Positions 24,206 to 33,090 of a DNA stretch of 64,000 bases are shown one piece after another; within the stretch, counting starts at the first letter, position 1, and every line of letters starts with the position of its first letter. The notes beneath the pieces were generated by a model that saw only the letters and a list, made by a program, of their open reading frames with translations, ran no database searches and had not been told where the DNA came from. The position numbers and the translations under genes are program-made. The stretch covers positions 50,122 through 114,121 of the forward strand of contig NZ_JAUSTU010000014.1 of assembly GCF_030813005.1 (NCBI RefSeq), read 5' to 3'. Origin of the DNA: Robertmurraya andreesenii (lineage in GTDB: Bacteria > Bacillota > Bacilli > Bacillales > Cytobacillaceae).

Positions 24206-24745
24206 GTGAATGAATTTCTTATAGAAGGAAGCCAAGCAATAGACAGAGAAGAGTTGTTAATAGAATTAATGGATCGCTACGGGCAAGATATTTTGCAGCT
24301 TGTCTATTCCTATGTTAAAAATCATGCAGTTGCGGAGGAATTAACACAGGAAATATTTTTGAAGATATATGAGCGAATCGATACATATCAGCAGAGGTCA
24401 TCTCTCAAAACGTGGATATGGCGAATCGCCATTAATCATTGCAAGGATTATCTACGAAGCTGGAATTACCGAAAAATCGTGATCTCAGAAACATTAGCGA
24501 AGGAATCGGTCACAAAGAGAGAGACCGTTGAAGCGGAAGTCATTCAGCGGGATGAAGAGGATCTTCTTGCTAAAGAGGTGATGAATTTGCCGATGAAATA
24601 TCGTGAGGTGATCTATCTTCATTATTTTGCCGAGCTCACGATTAAAGAAATGGAAGGCATCACAGGAGTCAATCAAAATACGCTTAAAACGAGGCTAAAA
24701 CGGGCGAAGGAAATCCTACAGACGAAGCTTAGGGGGCGGATTTAA
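24206..24745 (+). CDS. ECF-type RNA polymerase sigma factor
   Basis: A 179-residue sigma-70 family factor of the extracytoplasmic function group. Region 2 covers about 20-90 (AEELTQEIFLKIYERI and WIWRIAINHCKDYLR, the -10 recognition part). Region 4 covers about 125-175 (LPMKYREVIYLHYFAELTIKEM and TLKTRLKRAKEIL, the -35 recognition helix). There is no region 1 or 3. It starts at GTG 24206 with AGGGGG 9 bases upstream and its stop overlaps the next start (TAATG). The partner anti-sigma would be one of the two downstream genes. It does not closely match a named Bacillus subtilis sigma factor that I can identify. Confidence 0.9.
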   Translation: MNEFLIEGSQAIDREELLIELMDRYGQDILQLVYSYVKNHAVAEELTQEIFLKIYERIDTYQQRSSLKTWIWRIAINHCKDYLRSWNYRKIVISETLAKESVTKRETVEAEVIQRDEEDLLAKEVMNLPMKYREVIYLHYFAELTIKEMEGITGVNQNTLKTRLKRAKEILQTKLRGRI

Positions 24746-25140
24746 TGGAAGAGCAATTAAAAAAGCTTAAAAATACGATGAATCAAACCGTTTTTAAGGA
24801 TGTGGTTTTCTCAGAAAAACATCGTTCAAATATTCTTGCCAAACTTAATGAGAAAAAGAATCCTGAACTGGATGTTCTCCAGCTATTGCAAACGAGTAAG
24901 ACCGGATATGAAGTGAGCCAAGCACTCATCGCTAGAGGAGTTAAGAATTTTGCCGAAAATGAAGGGATGTTGTATGTCCTTCTGCATGAGCTTGAGGGGG
25001 CAGGCTACCTTACATCGACATGGGAGAATGGAGAAAAATACTATCAAATTTCAACCAAAGGGAAAAAGCGACTTGTTTTGGAGGAAGAACAGATGACTGG
25101 AACTTCCCTTCTAAAGAAATTGGCAGAAGGAGGGGTATAG
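24745..25140 (+). CDS. PadR-like winged-helix protein, possible anti-sigma
   Basis: A 131-residue protein of two parts. The N-terminal 35 residues (LKNTMNQTVFKDVVFSEKHR) look like a short helical segment of the kind that heads some Bacillus anti-sigma factors. From about 40 on there is a PadR-type winged helix (LDVLQLLQTSKTGYEVSQAL, then the wing YLTSTWENGEKYYQISTKGKK). PadR proteins are usually repressors and often act with a membrane protein bearing a HAAS domain. Exactly such a protein is encoded next. Translation is coupled to the sigma gene by a one-base overlap and the next gene starts at the following base. Role as anti-sigma or as co-regulator is inference. Confidence 0.75.
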   Translation: MEEQLKKLKNTMNQTVFKDVVFSEKHRSNILAKLNEKKNPELDVLQLLQTSKTGYEVSQALIARGVKNFAENEGMLYVLLHELEGAGYLTSTWENGEKYYQISTKGKKRLVLEEEQMTGTSLLKKLAEGGV

Positions 25141-26478
25141 ATGCCTATTCAAGCCTATATAAAGGAAGTGCTCTCGCATATCCGCTCCAAGGAAGCGAGA
25201 GGTTTTGTGAAGCTGGAATTAGAAAATCATTTGCAAGCAGCAAAGGCAGATGCGATAAAAAAAGGAAAAGCCGAGGACGAAGCAGAAGCAATAGCGATCA
25301 AGCAAATGGGGGATTCAACCCTATTAGGTCAGAAAATGAACAGGCTTCATAAACCGAAAATCGATTGGTTTACGGTTGCTGGCTTTGCCGTGTTGATTGG
25401 CTTTAGCATGTTGCCATTGATTTATTTGCAGGATTCTTATCAAATGGATTTAGTGATGAGAAAGACGATCTTCTCCATCATGGGAATTGTCATTTTACTA
25501 GCATGTATGTTTTTTGATTATCGAAAATTTTTAAAATTTGGTTACGGGTTTTATGGAATCGGCATTATTTTTTTGCTGGTGCTGAATTTCTCTCCCTTTT
25601 CCTTGATGATCAATGGAAGGCCATTTCTACATATTGCCACCTTTACCATTGAAGCTTCGTCCACATTGCCGATATTTTTGCTGGCTTGGGCAGGCATCCT
25701 AAGCAAAATTCGGAGAGACATATGGTTAAAAATTGGCCTTGAGGTACCTGGTACCGAAAAGAGTGTAAGGGTGAACCTGTCCCATAGCTGGTGGAAGCTT
25801 GTGTTGTTGTATGTTCTCTCCGTGCTACTACTTTTGCCCGCAGCGAATCTCTTCCTTGTTTTACTTTATACCGTACTAATCGTGGTGATGACTTGGTTTA
25901 GCCCGCTGCAAAAAAGGGAAAAATATCTTTTTACGGGGATGATTGGTTCTTTGGCAGTAGTAAGTGCAGTATTTACAGCCATGAAAAAACCATATATGTT
26001 AGTGCGGTTTAAGGCCTTTCTTAATCCAGATGAATATACCCATACCTATGGATATTTAGGTACAAAGGCGAAGGAATATATGGGAAATGCAGGCTGGTTT
26101 GGTCAGGCATTGCCGAAGGAAGGGTTTAAGATTTCGGAAGCACATACCGATTTTATTTTCGTAACGACTACCTATGGATTTGGCTGGCTTTTAGCAGGTA
26201 TCCTTGTACTGCTTCTTGTCGGTTTAAGTGTTCGCATGATTCTTAACCTTAAATCATTCCATGATCCATATGGAAAGCTTCTAACCGTAGGAGCTGTAAC
26301 CCTGTATACCCTTTCATTTAGCTGGAGCATTCTTATGTCGATAGGCGTTTTACCCTTCGTTGGTGTCTCACTGCCATTCTTTAGCTACGGTTTAATGCCC
26401 ACTGTACTACATTCCTTTTTAATCGGAATCGTGCTAAGTGTATATCGCCGAAAGGATTTGATTTCACTGATTAATTAA
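25141..26478 (+). CDS. FtsW/RodA/SpoVE-family protein with N-terminal HAAS-like domain
   Basis: A 445-residue protein. Residues 1-75 are a soluble helical domain (AYIKEVLSHIRSKEARGFVK; AEAIAIKQMGDSTLLGQKMN) that fits the HAAS/permease-prefix type linked to PadR regulators. The rest has about ten membrane segments of the SEDS family that polymerise peptidoglycan glycan strands. The key extracellular motif SEAHTDFIF, with the Asp needed for activity in RodA/FtsW, is kept, as is the late VLPFVGVSLPFFSYG. It therefore looks catalytically competent. It belongs to a three-gene unit with an ECF sigma factor and a PadR-like protein, and no class B PBP is adjacent. Confidence 0.85.
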   Translation: MPIQAYIKEVLSHIRSKEARGFVKLELENHLQAAKADAIKKGKAEDEAEAIAIKQMGDSTLLGQKMNRLHKPKIDWFTVAGFAVLIGFSMLPLIYLQDSYQMDLVMRKTIFSIMGIVILLACMFFDYRKFLKFGYGFYGIGIIFLLVLNFSPFSLMINGRPFLHIATFTIEASSTLPIFLLAWAGILSKIRRDIWLKIGLEVPGTEKSVRVNLSHSWWKLVLLYVLSVLLLLPAANLFLVLLYTVLIVVMTWFSPLQKREKYLFTGMIGSLAVVSAVFTAMKKPYMLVRFKAFLNPDEYTHTYGYLGTKAKEYMGNAGWFGQALPKEGFKISEAHTDFIFVTTTYGFGWLLAGILVLLLVGLSVRMILNLKSFHDPYGKLLTVGAVTLYTLSFSWSILMSIGVLPFVGVSLPFFSYGLMPTVLHSFLIGIVLSVYRRKDLISLIN

Positions 26479-26505
26479 GGGAGGCTCTGATTCCTCCCTT
26501 TTGCC
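26477..26505. terminator. Terminator after the FtsW-like gene
   Basis: AAGGGAGG / CCTCCCTT stem with an 8-base loop followed by TT; sits between convergent genes. The stem is short. Confidence 0.6.
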
Positions 26506-26508
26506 TCC

Positions 26509-26955
26509 CTAATCCACGATAATGTTCGCAATCATTGGCCCGCTGCTTCCTTTGTCAGGATGTGACATGCAAACAAGCCTGTAGATGCCTTCTTCTTTAA
26601 ATTGAAGCTCCACGGCCGTTTCCTCTCCCTTTTTAACCGTTCCCTTAATGTCTGTTCCTTCAATGATGAATGGATGCTCCTGGCCATTAACCCCGTAAAT
26701 CCTTAAAAGAACCTTTTCATCCTTTTCAACATAGATGGTACCAGGGTCCCAGCGATAGGCCTCGATTTCTTTGCCGTCCTTTGTTGTTGTCTTAAATTCA
26801 GCCGTAACAATCGAAATCTCTCTCATTTTATCGGATGGATGAAAGGTTGTGACGCTTTCTTTTTTTGTCAATAACCAGATGGAGCTTGCGACAATCGTGA
26901 GAACAATGAAGGAAAAGAAGATAAGAGAGTTTTTCTTTAATACAATAAATTGCAT
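26509..26955 (-). CDS. Membrane-anchored cupredoxin-like protein
   Basis: A 148-residue protein. The start ATG 26955 (GGGGGTG upstream) gives an N-terminal membrane anchor (SLIFFSFIVLTIVASSIWLL) and an outer beta domain. The C-terminal half has a type I copper pattern: His in GQEHPFII, then Cys, His and Met in LVCMSHPDKGSSGPM. This fits a cupredoxin related to the cytochrome oxidase subunit II or nitrous-oxide/nitrite reductase-type copper domain. It may carry electrons or hand over copper at the cell surface. A Sco-like copper protein is encoded 6 kb away. A longer frame running to 27105 has no start signal. Confidence 0.72.
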   Translation of the reverse strand: MQFIVLKKNSLIFFSFIVLTIVASSIWLLTKKESVTTFHPSDKMREISIVTAEFKTTTKDGKEIEAYRWDPGTIYVEKDEKVLLRIYGVNGQEHPFIIEGTDIKGTVKKGEETAVELQFKEEGIYRLVCMSHPDKGSSGPMIANIIVD

Positions 26956-27024
26956 AGTGATACACCCCCAATAGTTGTCCACTACCACTATATGCTTGTC
27001 AGTAGAGGAAACTTGTCTATAAAT

Positions 27025-27058
27025 AAAAAAAAGACTAAAGAAATTGCTCTTTAGTCTT
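27025..27058 (-). terminator. Terminator of ykuS
   Basis: Perfect 10-bp stem (AAGACTAAAG / CTTTAGTCTT) followed on the minus strand by a T run. Confidence 0.85.
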
Positions 27059-27074
27059 GGGATATGTTCGAAAC

Positions 27075-27317
27075 TTATTGTAGGTTCTGGGCAACTTTTT
27101 CGCAAACCTCATCAGCAGTCAGGCCATTTGCCTCAATGACTGGACCTTGAATAACGGTGTCCTGCATCCCCATCACATTGGAATCCAAACCAGTAATGAC
27201 ACACATGTCGCACCCATTTGCATCTGCTTCTTTGCTTAAATTGACAACATCATAGCCTTTCTCACGAAGAGCCTGCTGAACATTCTGAAGGGAATATTCA
27301 ACTCCAATTTTCGCCAT
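27075..27317 (-). CDS. ykuS: UPF0180 family protein YkuS
   Basis: An 80-residue soluble protein that matches YkuS of Bacillus subtilis through most of its length: MAKIGVEYSLQNVQQALREK at the start, the CDMCVITGLDSNVMGM centre and GLTADEVCEKV near the end. The role is unknown. The two conserved cysteines in GCDMCV could bind metal or form a disulfide. ATG 27317 has GGAGGTG 6 bases upstream. It is a one-gene unit with its own terminator. Confidence 0.9.
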   Translation of the reverse strand: MAKIGVEYSLQNVQQALREKGYDVVNLSKEADANGCDMCVITGLDSNVMGMQDTVIQGPVIEANGLTADEVCEKVAQNLQ

Positions 27318-27418
27318 CTATCCACACCTCCTCCAATTGTAGAATGTGTAAAATATGAAATATTATACTGCATAAAAGGGTGGGGATTTTGAGAAAGTAA
27401 GCATGGAGGTGGATGAAG

Positions 27419-27550
27419 ATGTCAAAGCGAAAAAAAGACCCATCAACGATCGGTTTAAGCGCTCCAGAGGTGGAAGGGCAAGGGACCACCAATATGGAGC
27501 TAGATGGTAAGAGAAAATCATCAGCACGGAAGAAAAAGAAGAATATGTAA
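27419..27550 (+). CDS. Small basic protein, YuzL/SASP-like
   Basis: A 43-residue, lysine-rich peptide: MSKRKKDPSTIGLSAPEVEG, a short Gly/Thr part and a basic tail RKSSARKKKKNM. The start ATG 27419 is favoured by GGAGGTG 7 bases before; an in-frame ATG at 27413 is too close. The DPSxxGLSAPEVEGQG pattern resembles, from memory, the short YuzL-type proteins of spore formers, often listed among minor spore proteins. Role unproven. It lies between ykuS and ykpA, on the opposite strand to both. Confidence 0.65.
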   Translation: MSKRKKDPSTIGLSAPEVEGQGTTNMELDGKRKSSARKKKKNM

Positions 27551-27643
27551 CGGAATTTGCGTATCGCAAATATATGAGATTTAACGTAAATAAATCGAAA
27601 TTAACGCAAATATATTAGAATTCTTGCAAAAAAGTAGAGAAAA

Positions 27644-27670
27644 AGAGGGTCCAATTCGTGCGGACCCTCT
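27644..27670 (-). terminator. Terminator of ykpA
   Basis: Perfect 9-bp stem AGAGGGTCC / GGACCCTCT, then on the minus strand a TTTTTCTCT run. Confidence 0.85.
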
Positions 27671-27677
27671 CCATTTC

Positions 27678-29297
27678 TTAAGCATACATACTCGCAACCT
27701 GCTTTTGCAGCTCTTCATTCTCTAAATATTCATCGTAGGTCATTTGTTTGTCCACTAATCCACTAGGTGTCAGCTCCAAAATACGATTCGCAATCGTTTG
27801 AATGAACTGATGGTCGTGGGAAGCAAAAATTAATGAGCCTTTATAGTTGATCAAGCCGTTATTTAGCGCTGTGATCGATTCCAAATCTAAATGGTTCGTT
27901 GGTTCATCAAGAAGAAGCACATTCGCACCGCTCAGCATCATTTTCGACAGCATGCAGCGGACCTTTTCTCCCCCTGAAAGCACACTTGCTTTTTTGAGAA
28001 CCTCTTCCCCAGAAAATAGCATTCTTCCTAAGAAGCCGCGAAGGAAGCTCTCACTTTGGTCGTTCGGCGAGAACTGGCGGAGCCAATCGACAAGATTTTT
28101 TTCGCTATTCTCAAAATAAGCGGAGTTATCCTTTGGAAAATACGCCTGAGACGTTGTTACTCCCCATTTGAACGTACCGCTATCCGGCTCCATTTCGCCC
28201 ATCAAAATCTTAAATAAGGTTGTTTTGGCAAGTTCATCCTTACCTACTAAAGCGATTTTATCGTCCTTGTTCATGACAAAGCTGATATTATCCAGTACTT
28301 TTACCCCATCAATCGTTTTGGTTAATCCCTCTACACGTAGAAGGTCATTCCCGATTTCACGCTCTGGTGTAAAGGCTACATAAGGGTATTTACGAGAGGA
28401 TGGACGAATATCATCTAACTGAATTTTGTCGAGCAATTTTTTACGAGAGGTTGCTTGCTTCGATTTAGATGCATTGGCACTAAATCGAGCAATAAATGCC
28501 TGTAGTTCTTTAATTTTCTCTTCTTTTTTCTTATTTTGATCCTGCGCCATTTTGAGTGCGAGCTGGCTTGATTCATACCAGAAGTCATAGTTTCCAACAT
28601 AAATTTGGATTTTACCAAAGTCGAGATCGGCAATATGGGTACAAACCTTATTCAAAAAGTGACGATCATGGGAAACGACAATGACGGTATTCTCAAAGTT
28701 AATGAGGAATTCCTCAAGCCATTGAATGGCCTTAATATCAAGATGGTTTGTTGGCTCGTCAAGAAGGAGTACGTCGGGCTTGCCAAATAGAGCTTGCGCA
28801 AGCAATACCTTAACCTTCTCCGAACCTGATAGGTCTGCCATTTTCTTCGTATGAAGTTCCTCTGCAATTCCTAATCCTTTTAAAAGAATGGCCGCTTCAG
28901 ATTCCGCTTCCCAACCATTCAATTCAGCAAACTCACCCTCGAGCTCAGCGGCTTTCATCCCGTCCTCATCAGTGAAATCTGGCTTCATATAGATGGCGTC
29001 TTTTTCCTGCATGACTTCAAAAAGGCGAGTATGCCCCATAATGACAACCTTAAGAACTTCCTCTTCCTCATATTCAAAGTGGTTTTGTTTCAAAACCGCC
29101 AGTCTTTCTCCTGGTCCGAGATGAACGCTCCCAGTTTGAGCTTCAATCTCGCCTGATAATATTTTTAAAAAAGTGGATTTTCCAGCACCGTTTGCTCCAA
29201 TCAACCCATAGCAGTTTCCAGGTGTGAATTTGATATTCACATCTTCAAAAAGCTTCCGATCGCCATATCGCAAACTAACATCTGTAACAGTAATCAT
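27678..29297 (-). CDS. ykpA: ABC-F family ATPase YkpA
   Basis: A 539-residue protein of two ABC ATPase domains without membrane segments. The first has Walker A GANGAGKST (near 36) and signature LSGSEKVKVLLAQ; the second has an altered Walker A (LVGKDELAKTT) and signature LSGGEKVRCMLSKM. Both keep LLDEPTNHLD and the switch His. ABC-F proteins bind the ribosome E site and reset translation. The sequence is close to Bacillus subtilis YkpA (YbiT type), not to the drug-resistance branch. ATG 29297 is preferred over an upstream ATG at 29324. The degenerate second P-loop is, as I recall, also seen in YkpA. Confidence 0.92.
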   Translation of the reverse strand: MITVTDVSLRYGDRKLFEDVNIKFTPGNCYGLIGANGAGKSTFLKILSGEIEAQTGSVHLGPGERLAVLKQNHFEYEEEEVLKVVIMGHTRLFEVMQEKDAIYMKPDFTDEDGMKAAELEGEFAELNGWEAESEAAILLKGLGIAEELHTKKMADLSGSEKVKVLLAQALFGKPDVLLLDEPTNHLDIKAIQWLEEFLINFENTVIVVSHDRHFLNKVCTHIADLDFGKIQIYVGNYDFWYESSQLALKMAQDQNKKKEEKIKELQAFIARFSANASKSKQATSRKKLLDKIQLDDIRPSSRKYPYVAFTPEREIGNDLLRVEGLTKTIDGVKVLDNISFVMNKDDKIALVGKDELAKTTLFKILMGEMEPDSGTFKWGVTTSQAYFPKDNSAYFENSEKNLVDWLRQFSPNDQSESFLRGFLGRMLFSGEEVLKKASVLSGGEKVRCMLSKMMLSGANVLLLDEPTNHLDLESITALNNGLINYKGSLIFASHDHQFIQTIANRILELTPSGLVDKQMTYDEYLENEELQKQVASMYA

Positions 29298-29515
29298 TGA
29301 TTCATCTAGCCTCCAAATAAGCAATATCTCACATTATAACATCTTATCCACTAGAAAGGGAGGATTGTCTTTTTTAAGAATGGCTCTTTTCTCAATCTTT
29401 GTTGCTTTTGAATGAGAACTATAGACGAAATTAAAATTCTTCCAGCCGTTAAATGATCAAAAGAACGAGAAAAGGGCCATCCTCCTTCGTGCGTGGTACA
29501 GAATTAGTATGAAAG

Positions 29516-29670
29516 GCAATGGTCGGCACTTGGACCATTGCAAAAACCACAAGCTGTACGAAAATAACCTTTAGTAGAAATAATGAAGGAATTCGCCATT
29601 ATTTCTCGAAATGATTAGGTGGACTATTTTCTAAAAAATCATTCTTTTTACCAGGCAGTCGAAAATAGTC
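29516..29670 (+). promoter_or_regulatory. Leader with three successive perfect hairpins
   Basis: Three inverted repeats lie in a row before the acylase gene: GCAATGGTC / GACCATTGC (29516-29541), GAAATAATG / CATTATTTC (29577-29605) and GACTATTTTC / GAAAATAGTC (29622-29670). No known riboswitch consensus was recognised. The region 29298-29515 before it holds no gene. Confidence 0.5.
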
Positions 29671-29691
29671 TCGAACAAAGGGGGAATCACG

Positions 29692-32058
29692 ATGGAAGCA
29701 TCATTAGAAACAACCGTTAGAAAGGGGAAACGCTGGAGAAAGATATTAGGCTGGGCTGCGGTCAGTTTAGTGGCATTGATCATTGCCCTTGTGATAGGAC
29801 TCTATGCTTATATTGTTCGAACACATCCAGTTGTGGAAGGGGAGATACGGTTACCCGCACTACAGAATCCTGTCGAAGTGGTTAGAGATCAGGATGGAAT
29901 TCCACATATTCGTGCGGAGAATGAGGACGATCTTTATATAGCGCAAGGCTATGTTCAAGCCCAGGATCGCTTATTTCAGATGGATTTAAGTCGGCGCCAA
30001 GCCTCTGGCCGTTTAAGTGAAGTGGTTGGAGGAGCAGCACTGAACAATGATAAGTATTTTCTCACGCTTGGCCTTAGAAGAGCGGCCGAGGCATCCTATG
30101 GAGGATACTCAGAGGAGGCGAAGAAGGTACTAGAGAAGTTTGCAGAAGGGGTCAATTTGTATATAGAAGAATTGAAAGCAAATGGAAAGTGGCCCCTTGA
30201 ATTTAAGCTACTAGGCTATACGCCAGAGAAATGGACAGCTGTAGATTCTTTAACCATTGGGAAATACATGGCCTTTGATTTAGGAGGGCATTGGGAGAAT
30301 CAAGCGTTTCGCTATTACTTACTACAGAATTTTTCAAAGGAAAAAGCTCTAGATTTATTCCCTACATATCCTACAAATGCGCCTTATATAATAGGTAAGA
30401 ATGAGCTCGATATTGAGTCAAGCTTCGCAACCGCAGTGATTCCTCATGAATTTAACGGAAGTAACAACTGGGTTGTGAGCGGGGAAAGAACGGAGTCAGG
30501 GAAGCCGATTCTGGCAGATGATCCTCATTTATCATTATCAACACCTTCTATATGGTATCAAATGCATTTGGAAGCTCCAACCGTCAATGTGAGCGGCGTC
30601 ATCTTTGCAGGCATTCCAGGGATCATTCTTGGTCATAATGAGGATGTTGCCTGGGGAGTAACAAATACTGGACCAGATGTTCAAGATTTGTATATTGAAA
30701 AAAGAAACCCGGACAATAAATATGAATTTCTTTACAATGACAAGTGGGAAAAAGCGGATGTAATTAAATATGAAATCAAGATAAAGGATGAAAAGCCCGA
30801 AGATTATGAGGTTGTGGTCACTCGCCATGGCCCGGTCATTTCCGAGTTCGCTGCCGAAAGTGGCAAGGAGAACGTTCTTTCTCTCCAATGGACAGCGCTA
30901 CAGCCGTCGACTGAGCTTGAGGCTGTTATGAATATGAATAAGGCGACGAACTGGGATGAATTTGAGCAAGCGCTCGAAGGATTTCATACGCCAACACAGA
31001 ATTTCGTCTTTGCTGCTAAGGATGGAACAATTGCCTACAAAGCAAACGGGAAAATTCCGATTCGCAAAAAAGGGGATGGACTTCTGCCAGTTCCAGGCTG
31101 GACAGATGAGTATGGCTGGGTTGATTATATTCCTTTTGACGAATTGCCAACCGTCGTCAATCCAAAAGAAGGCTTCATTTCTACAGCAAATAATAAGGTG
31201 ATTAGCGATAAGTATCCGTACCATATCAGCCATGATTGGGCACAGCCCTTCCGGCAGATGAGAATCCAAGAGGTTTTATCCAAGGATGACAAAATCACTG
31301 TCGAAGATATGATGGCACTCCAAATGGATAAAATGAATCTACAAGCTAGAGAGTTCGTGCCATTATTCACGGAGCAGCTAAAAGATTCAAAGGATACAAG
31401 AGTACGAGAAGCCCTGTCAATTTTAAAGGATTGGGATTTTGTCGACGATGCCAAGAGAGCTGCACCACTTATTTTTAATCTATGGACGAGAGAGATTCAG
31501 GATGTTCTCTTTGAAGAAGAGATTCCAGAGGAAACATTAGGACTCTTCGGTGGAAGAAGACAAGCTGTGGACGAATTGATTCGTAGAGCGGCATCGGGCA
31601 CCCCTGGTCCATGGATAGACGAACATGGTGGATTGAAGAAGGTCTTGGAGGAATCTCTGCTCCGCGTGCTTTCTGATTTGGAAGAAGAGTACGGGAAGAA
31701 GATGGAAAAATGGAAATGGGGCGACTATCACCAGGTCTATTTCCCGCATCCGCTATCCAGTGTTAGCCCGCTAAACGTTCTCTTCAACAATAGTGGAAGA
31801 ATGCCAGTCGGTGGTAGTCAGGTAACGGTTCAGGCAGCGGCATTTAAGGATGATGGTACGGTCAATCACGGGGGCTCATGGCGATTTGTCATCGATACCG
31901 ATGATCTTACGAAGGGTTACCATCTAGTAGGGCCAGGGCAATCCGGTCATGTGCTTAATGATTGGTATCATAACCAAATGAAATCCTGGGTAGATGGCGA
32001 TTATCACGAGACAACCATTCAGAACTATAAAGGAAAGAAATTAAAATTAACTCCTTAA
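29692..32058 (+). CDS. Penicillin acylase family N-terminal nucleophile hydrolase
   Basis: A 788-residue protein with an N-terminal membrane anchor (about 20-42) and the rest outside the cell. It follows the penicillin G acylase plan: an alpha part, then a self-cleavage site where Ser257 in FNGSNNWVVSG becomes the new N-terminal nucleophile, then a long beta part with DDPHLSLSTPSIWY, GVIFAGIPGIILGHN and AWGVTNTGPD. Substrates of relatives include penicillins, other amides and acyl-homoserine lactones; the sequence does not say which. The anchor is unusual compared with secreted acylases. It is a one-gene unit behind a hairpin-rich leader; GGGGGAATC precedes the ATG. Confidence 0.9.
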   Translation: MEASLETTVRKGKRWRKILGWAAVSLVALIIALVIGLYAYIVRTHPVVEGEIRLPALQNPVEVVRDQDGIPHIRAENEDDLYIAQGYVQAQDRLFQMDLSRRQASGRLSEVVGGAALNNDKYFLTLGLRRAAEASYGGYSEEAKKVLEKFAEGVNLYIEELKANGKWPLEFKLLGYTPEKWTAVDSLTIGKYMAFDLGGHWENQAFRYYLLQNFSKEKALDLFPTYPTNAPYIIGKNELDIESSFATAVIPHEFNGSNNWVVSGERTESGKPILADDPHLSLSTPSIWYQMHLEAPTVNVSGVIFAGIPGIILGHNEDVAWGVTNTGPDVQDLYIEKRNPDNKYEFLYNDKWEKADVIKYEIKIKDEKPEDYEVVVTRHGPVISEFAAESGKENVLSLQWTALQPSTELEAVMNMNKATNWDEFEQALEGFHTPTQNFVFAAKDGTIAYKANGKIPIRKKGDGLLPVPGWTDEYGWVDYIPFDELPTVVNPKEGFISTANNKVISDKYPYHISHDWAQPFRQMRIQEVLSKDDKITVEDMMALQMDKMNLQAREFVPLFTEQLKDSKDTRVREALSILKDWDFVDDAKRAAPLIFNLWTREIQDVLFEEEIPEETLGLFGGRRQAVDELIRRAASGTPGPWIDEHGGLKKVLEESLLRVLSDLEEEYGKKMEKWKWGDYHQVYFPHPLSSVSPLNVLFNNSGRMPVGGSQVTVQAAAFKDDGTVNHGGSWRFVIDTDDLTKGYHLVGPGQSGHVLNDWYHNQMKSWVDGDYHETTIQNYKGKKLKLTP

Positions 32059-32141
32059 TAAATTTTTTTCATTTTTTCATAGTTTATTCATATTTGTTGT
32101 TTACAATAAAGACAACAAGGAACGGAAAAGGAGTTTTGGAG

Positions 32142-32267
32142 ATGGACAGGAAGAAATTAATTGAGCTCGTCGATCGTCTAAAAAAATCTGGTATTAAGGC
32201 AAGTATCACAAAACCTCGCTCTAAGACACTCATTGTTCTAAAGCAGCAAGCGGCTCCATCGAATTAG
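32142..32267 (+). CDS. 41-residue basic peptide, unknown
   Basis: The ATG at 32142 has AAAGGAG and a second GGAG upstream. The product (MDRKKLIELVDRLKKSGIKA...LIVLKQQAAPSN) has a helix, a beta-like end and a net positive charge. No family is recognised. A clean terminator follows, which supports a real small gene. Confidence 0.6.
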   Translation: MDRKKLIELVDRLKKSGIKASITKPRSKTLIVLKQQAAPSN

Positions 32268-32304
32268 TTTGGCTTTTTTCTAACAGCAAAATATCGCATA
32301 ATGT

Positions 32305-32333
32305 AAAAAGGAAGCGAACATCGCTTCCTTTTT
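32305..32333 (+). terminator. Terminator after the 41-residue peptide gene
   Basis: Perfect 13-bp stem AAAAAGGAAGCGA / TCGCTTCCTTTTT with a 3-base loop. Confidence 0.88.
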
Positions 32334-32373
32334 GTATTAGGTGCTGTTAAATATTAATGTTGCTCTTGATACC

Positions 32374-32435
32374 GCCATATGTGCATGTGTTCACTACGTT
32401 GCTCGTACCGAGCAAAACCCGTTCACACATATGGC
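32374..32435 (+). repeat. Hairpin repeat, copy B (divergent stems)
   Basis: Perfect outer stem GCCATATGTG / CACATATGGC around an inner hairpin GCTCG-TAC-CGAGC and the shared core AAAACCCGTTCAC. Both stems differ in sequence from the other copies but stay paired. Confidence 0.78.
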
Positions 32436-32487
32436 TAATATTACAACTGAACATTAACCCAGCCTTGTATTAAGAAATGAGCCTTCA

Positions 32488-33090
32488 TTAGTCAAGCTTC
32501 TTCATAATTTTGTCGAATATTTCTTTTCTGTTGAACTCTTCTCCCATTGGGAAACGTTTGATGAAACGGTTGTTTTCATCTAATAGGTAAACGAATGTGG
32601 AATGAATAAAGAATCCATCACCTGGATCTCTGAACTGGAATTGAAAGGTCCCAGCTAATTCTTCAATTTGTTTGATGTCCCTCTTAATATTCTTTTGGTC
32701 ACCAGTAAGGAAAATCCAATTCCCATCATCTTCCACTTCGAAATTCTTCATATATTTTATTAGTTCCTCTGGCGTATCGCGATAAGGGTCAATCGTAATG
32801 GTCAAGAATTGAATTTTATCTCCAAATACTCCAGCATCTTGTAAATCCTTCTTCAGCATGTTCATCTTCAGAGTTGTTGTTGGGCAAATGTCTGGACAAT
32901 TCGTGTACATAAACTCAACGACCTTCATTTTCTTTTCCGATTCAGAGAACTTATACTGCTCATTGTTCATCGTGACTAATTCGATATTTTCAGGAATAAC
33001 AGATGTTTGATCTCGAATGATGAAAAAAGATATTCCAGCAATGATACCGATAGCTACTACAACTCCACAAATAATATATATTTTTTTCAC
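32488..33090 (-). CDS. Sco1/SenC-family copper chaperone / thiol-disulfide protein
   Basis: A 200-residue protein with an N-terminal anchor (IYIICGVVVAIGIIAGISFFII) and a thioredoxin-like outer domain. The copper motif is present: two cysteines in NCPDICP (CxxxC) and the distal His in GFFIHSTFVYLLD. Sco proteins deliver copper to the CuA centre of cytochrome oxidase, or reduce its cysteines. GTG 33090 is chosen because GGGAGG lies 8 bases upstream; a longer frame to 33237 has no site and would cross the nap promoter. It diverges from the nap operon, so the shared 212-bp gap, with its Fnr-like site, may affect both. Confidence 0.88.
   Translation of the reverse strand: MKKIYIICGVVVAIGIIAGISFFIIRDQTSVIPENIELVTMNNEQYKFSESEKKMKVVEFMYTNCPDICPTTTLKMNMLKKDLQDAGVFGDKIQFLTITIDPYRDTPEELIKYMKNFEVEDDGNWIFLTGDQKNIKRDIKQIEELAGTFQFQFRDPGDGFFIHSTFVYLLDENNRFIKRFPMGEEFNRKEIFDKIMKKLD

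Noticed and set aside
30538..31750. Several minus-strand frames inside the acylase gene.
   Set aside because: They have no start signals and run against a continuous, well conserved plus-strand protein.
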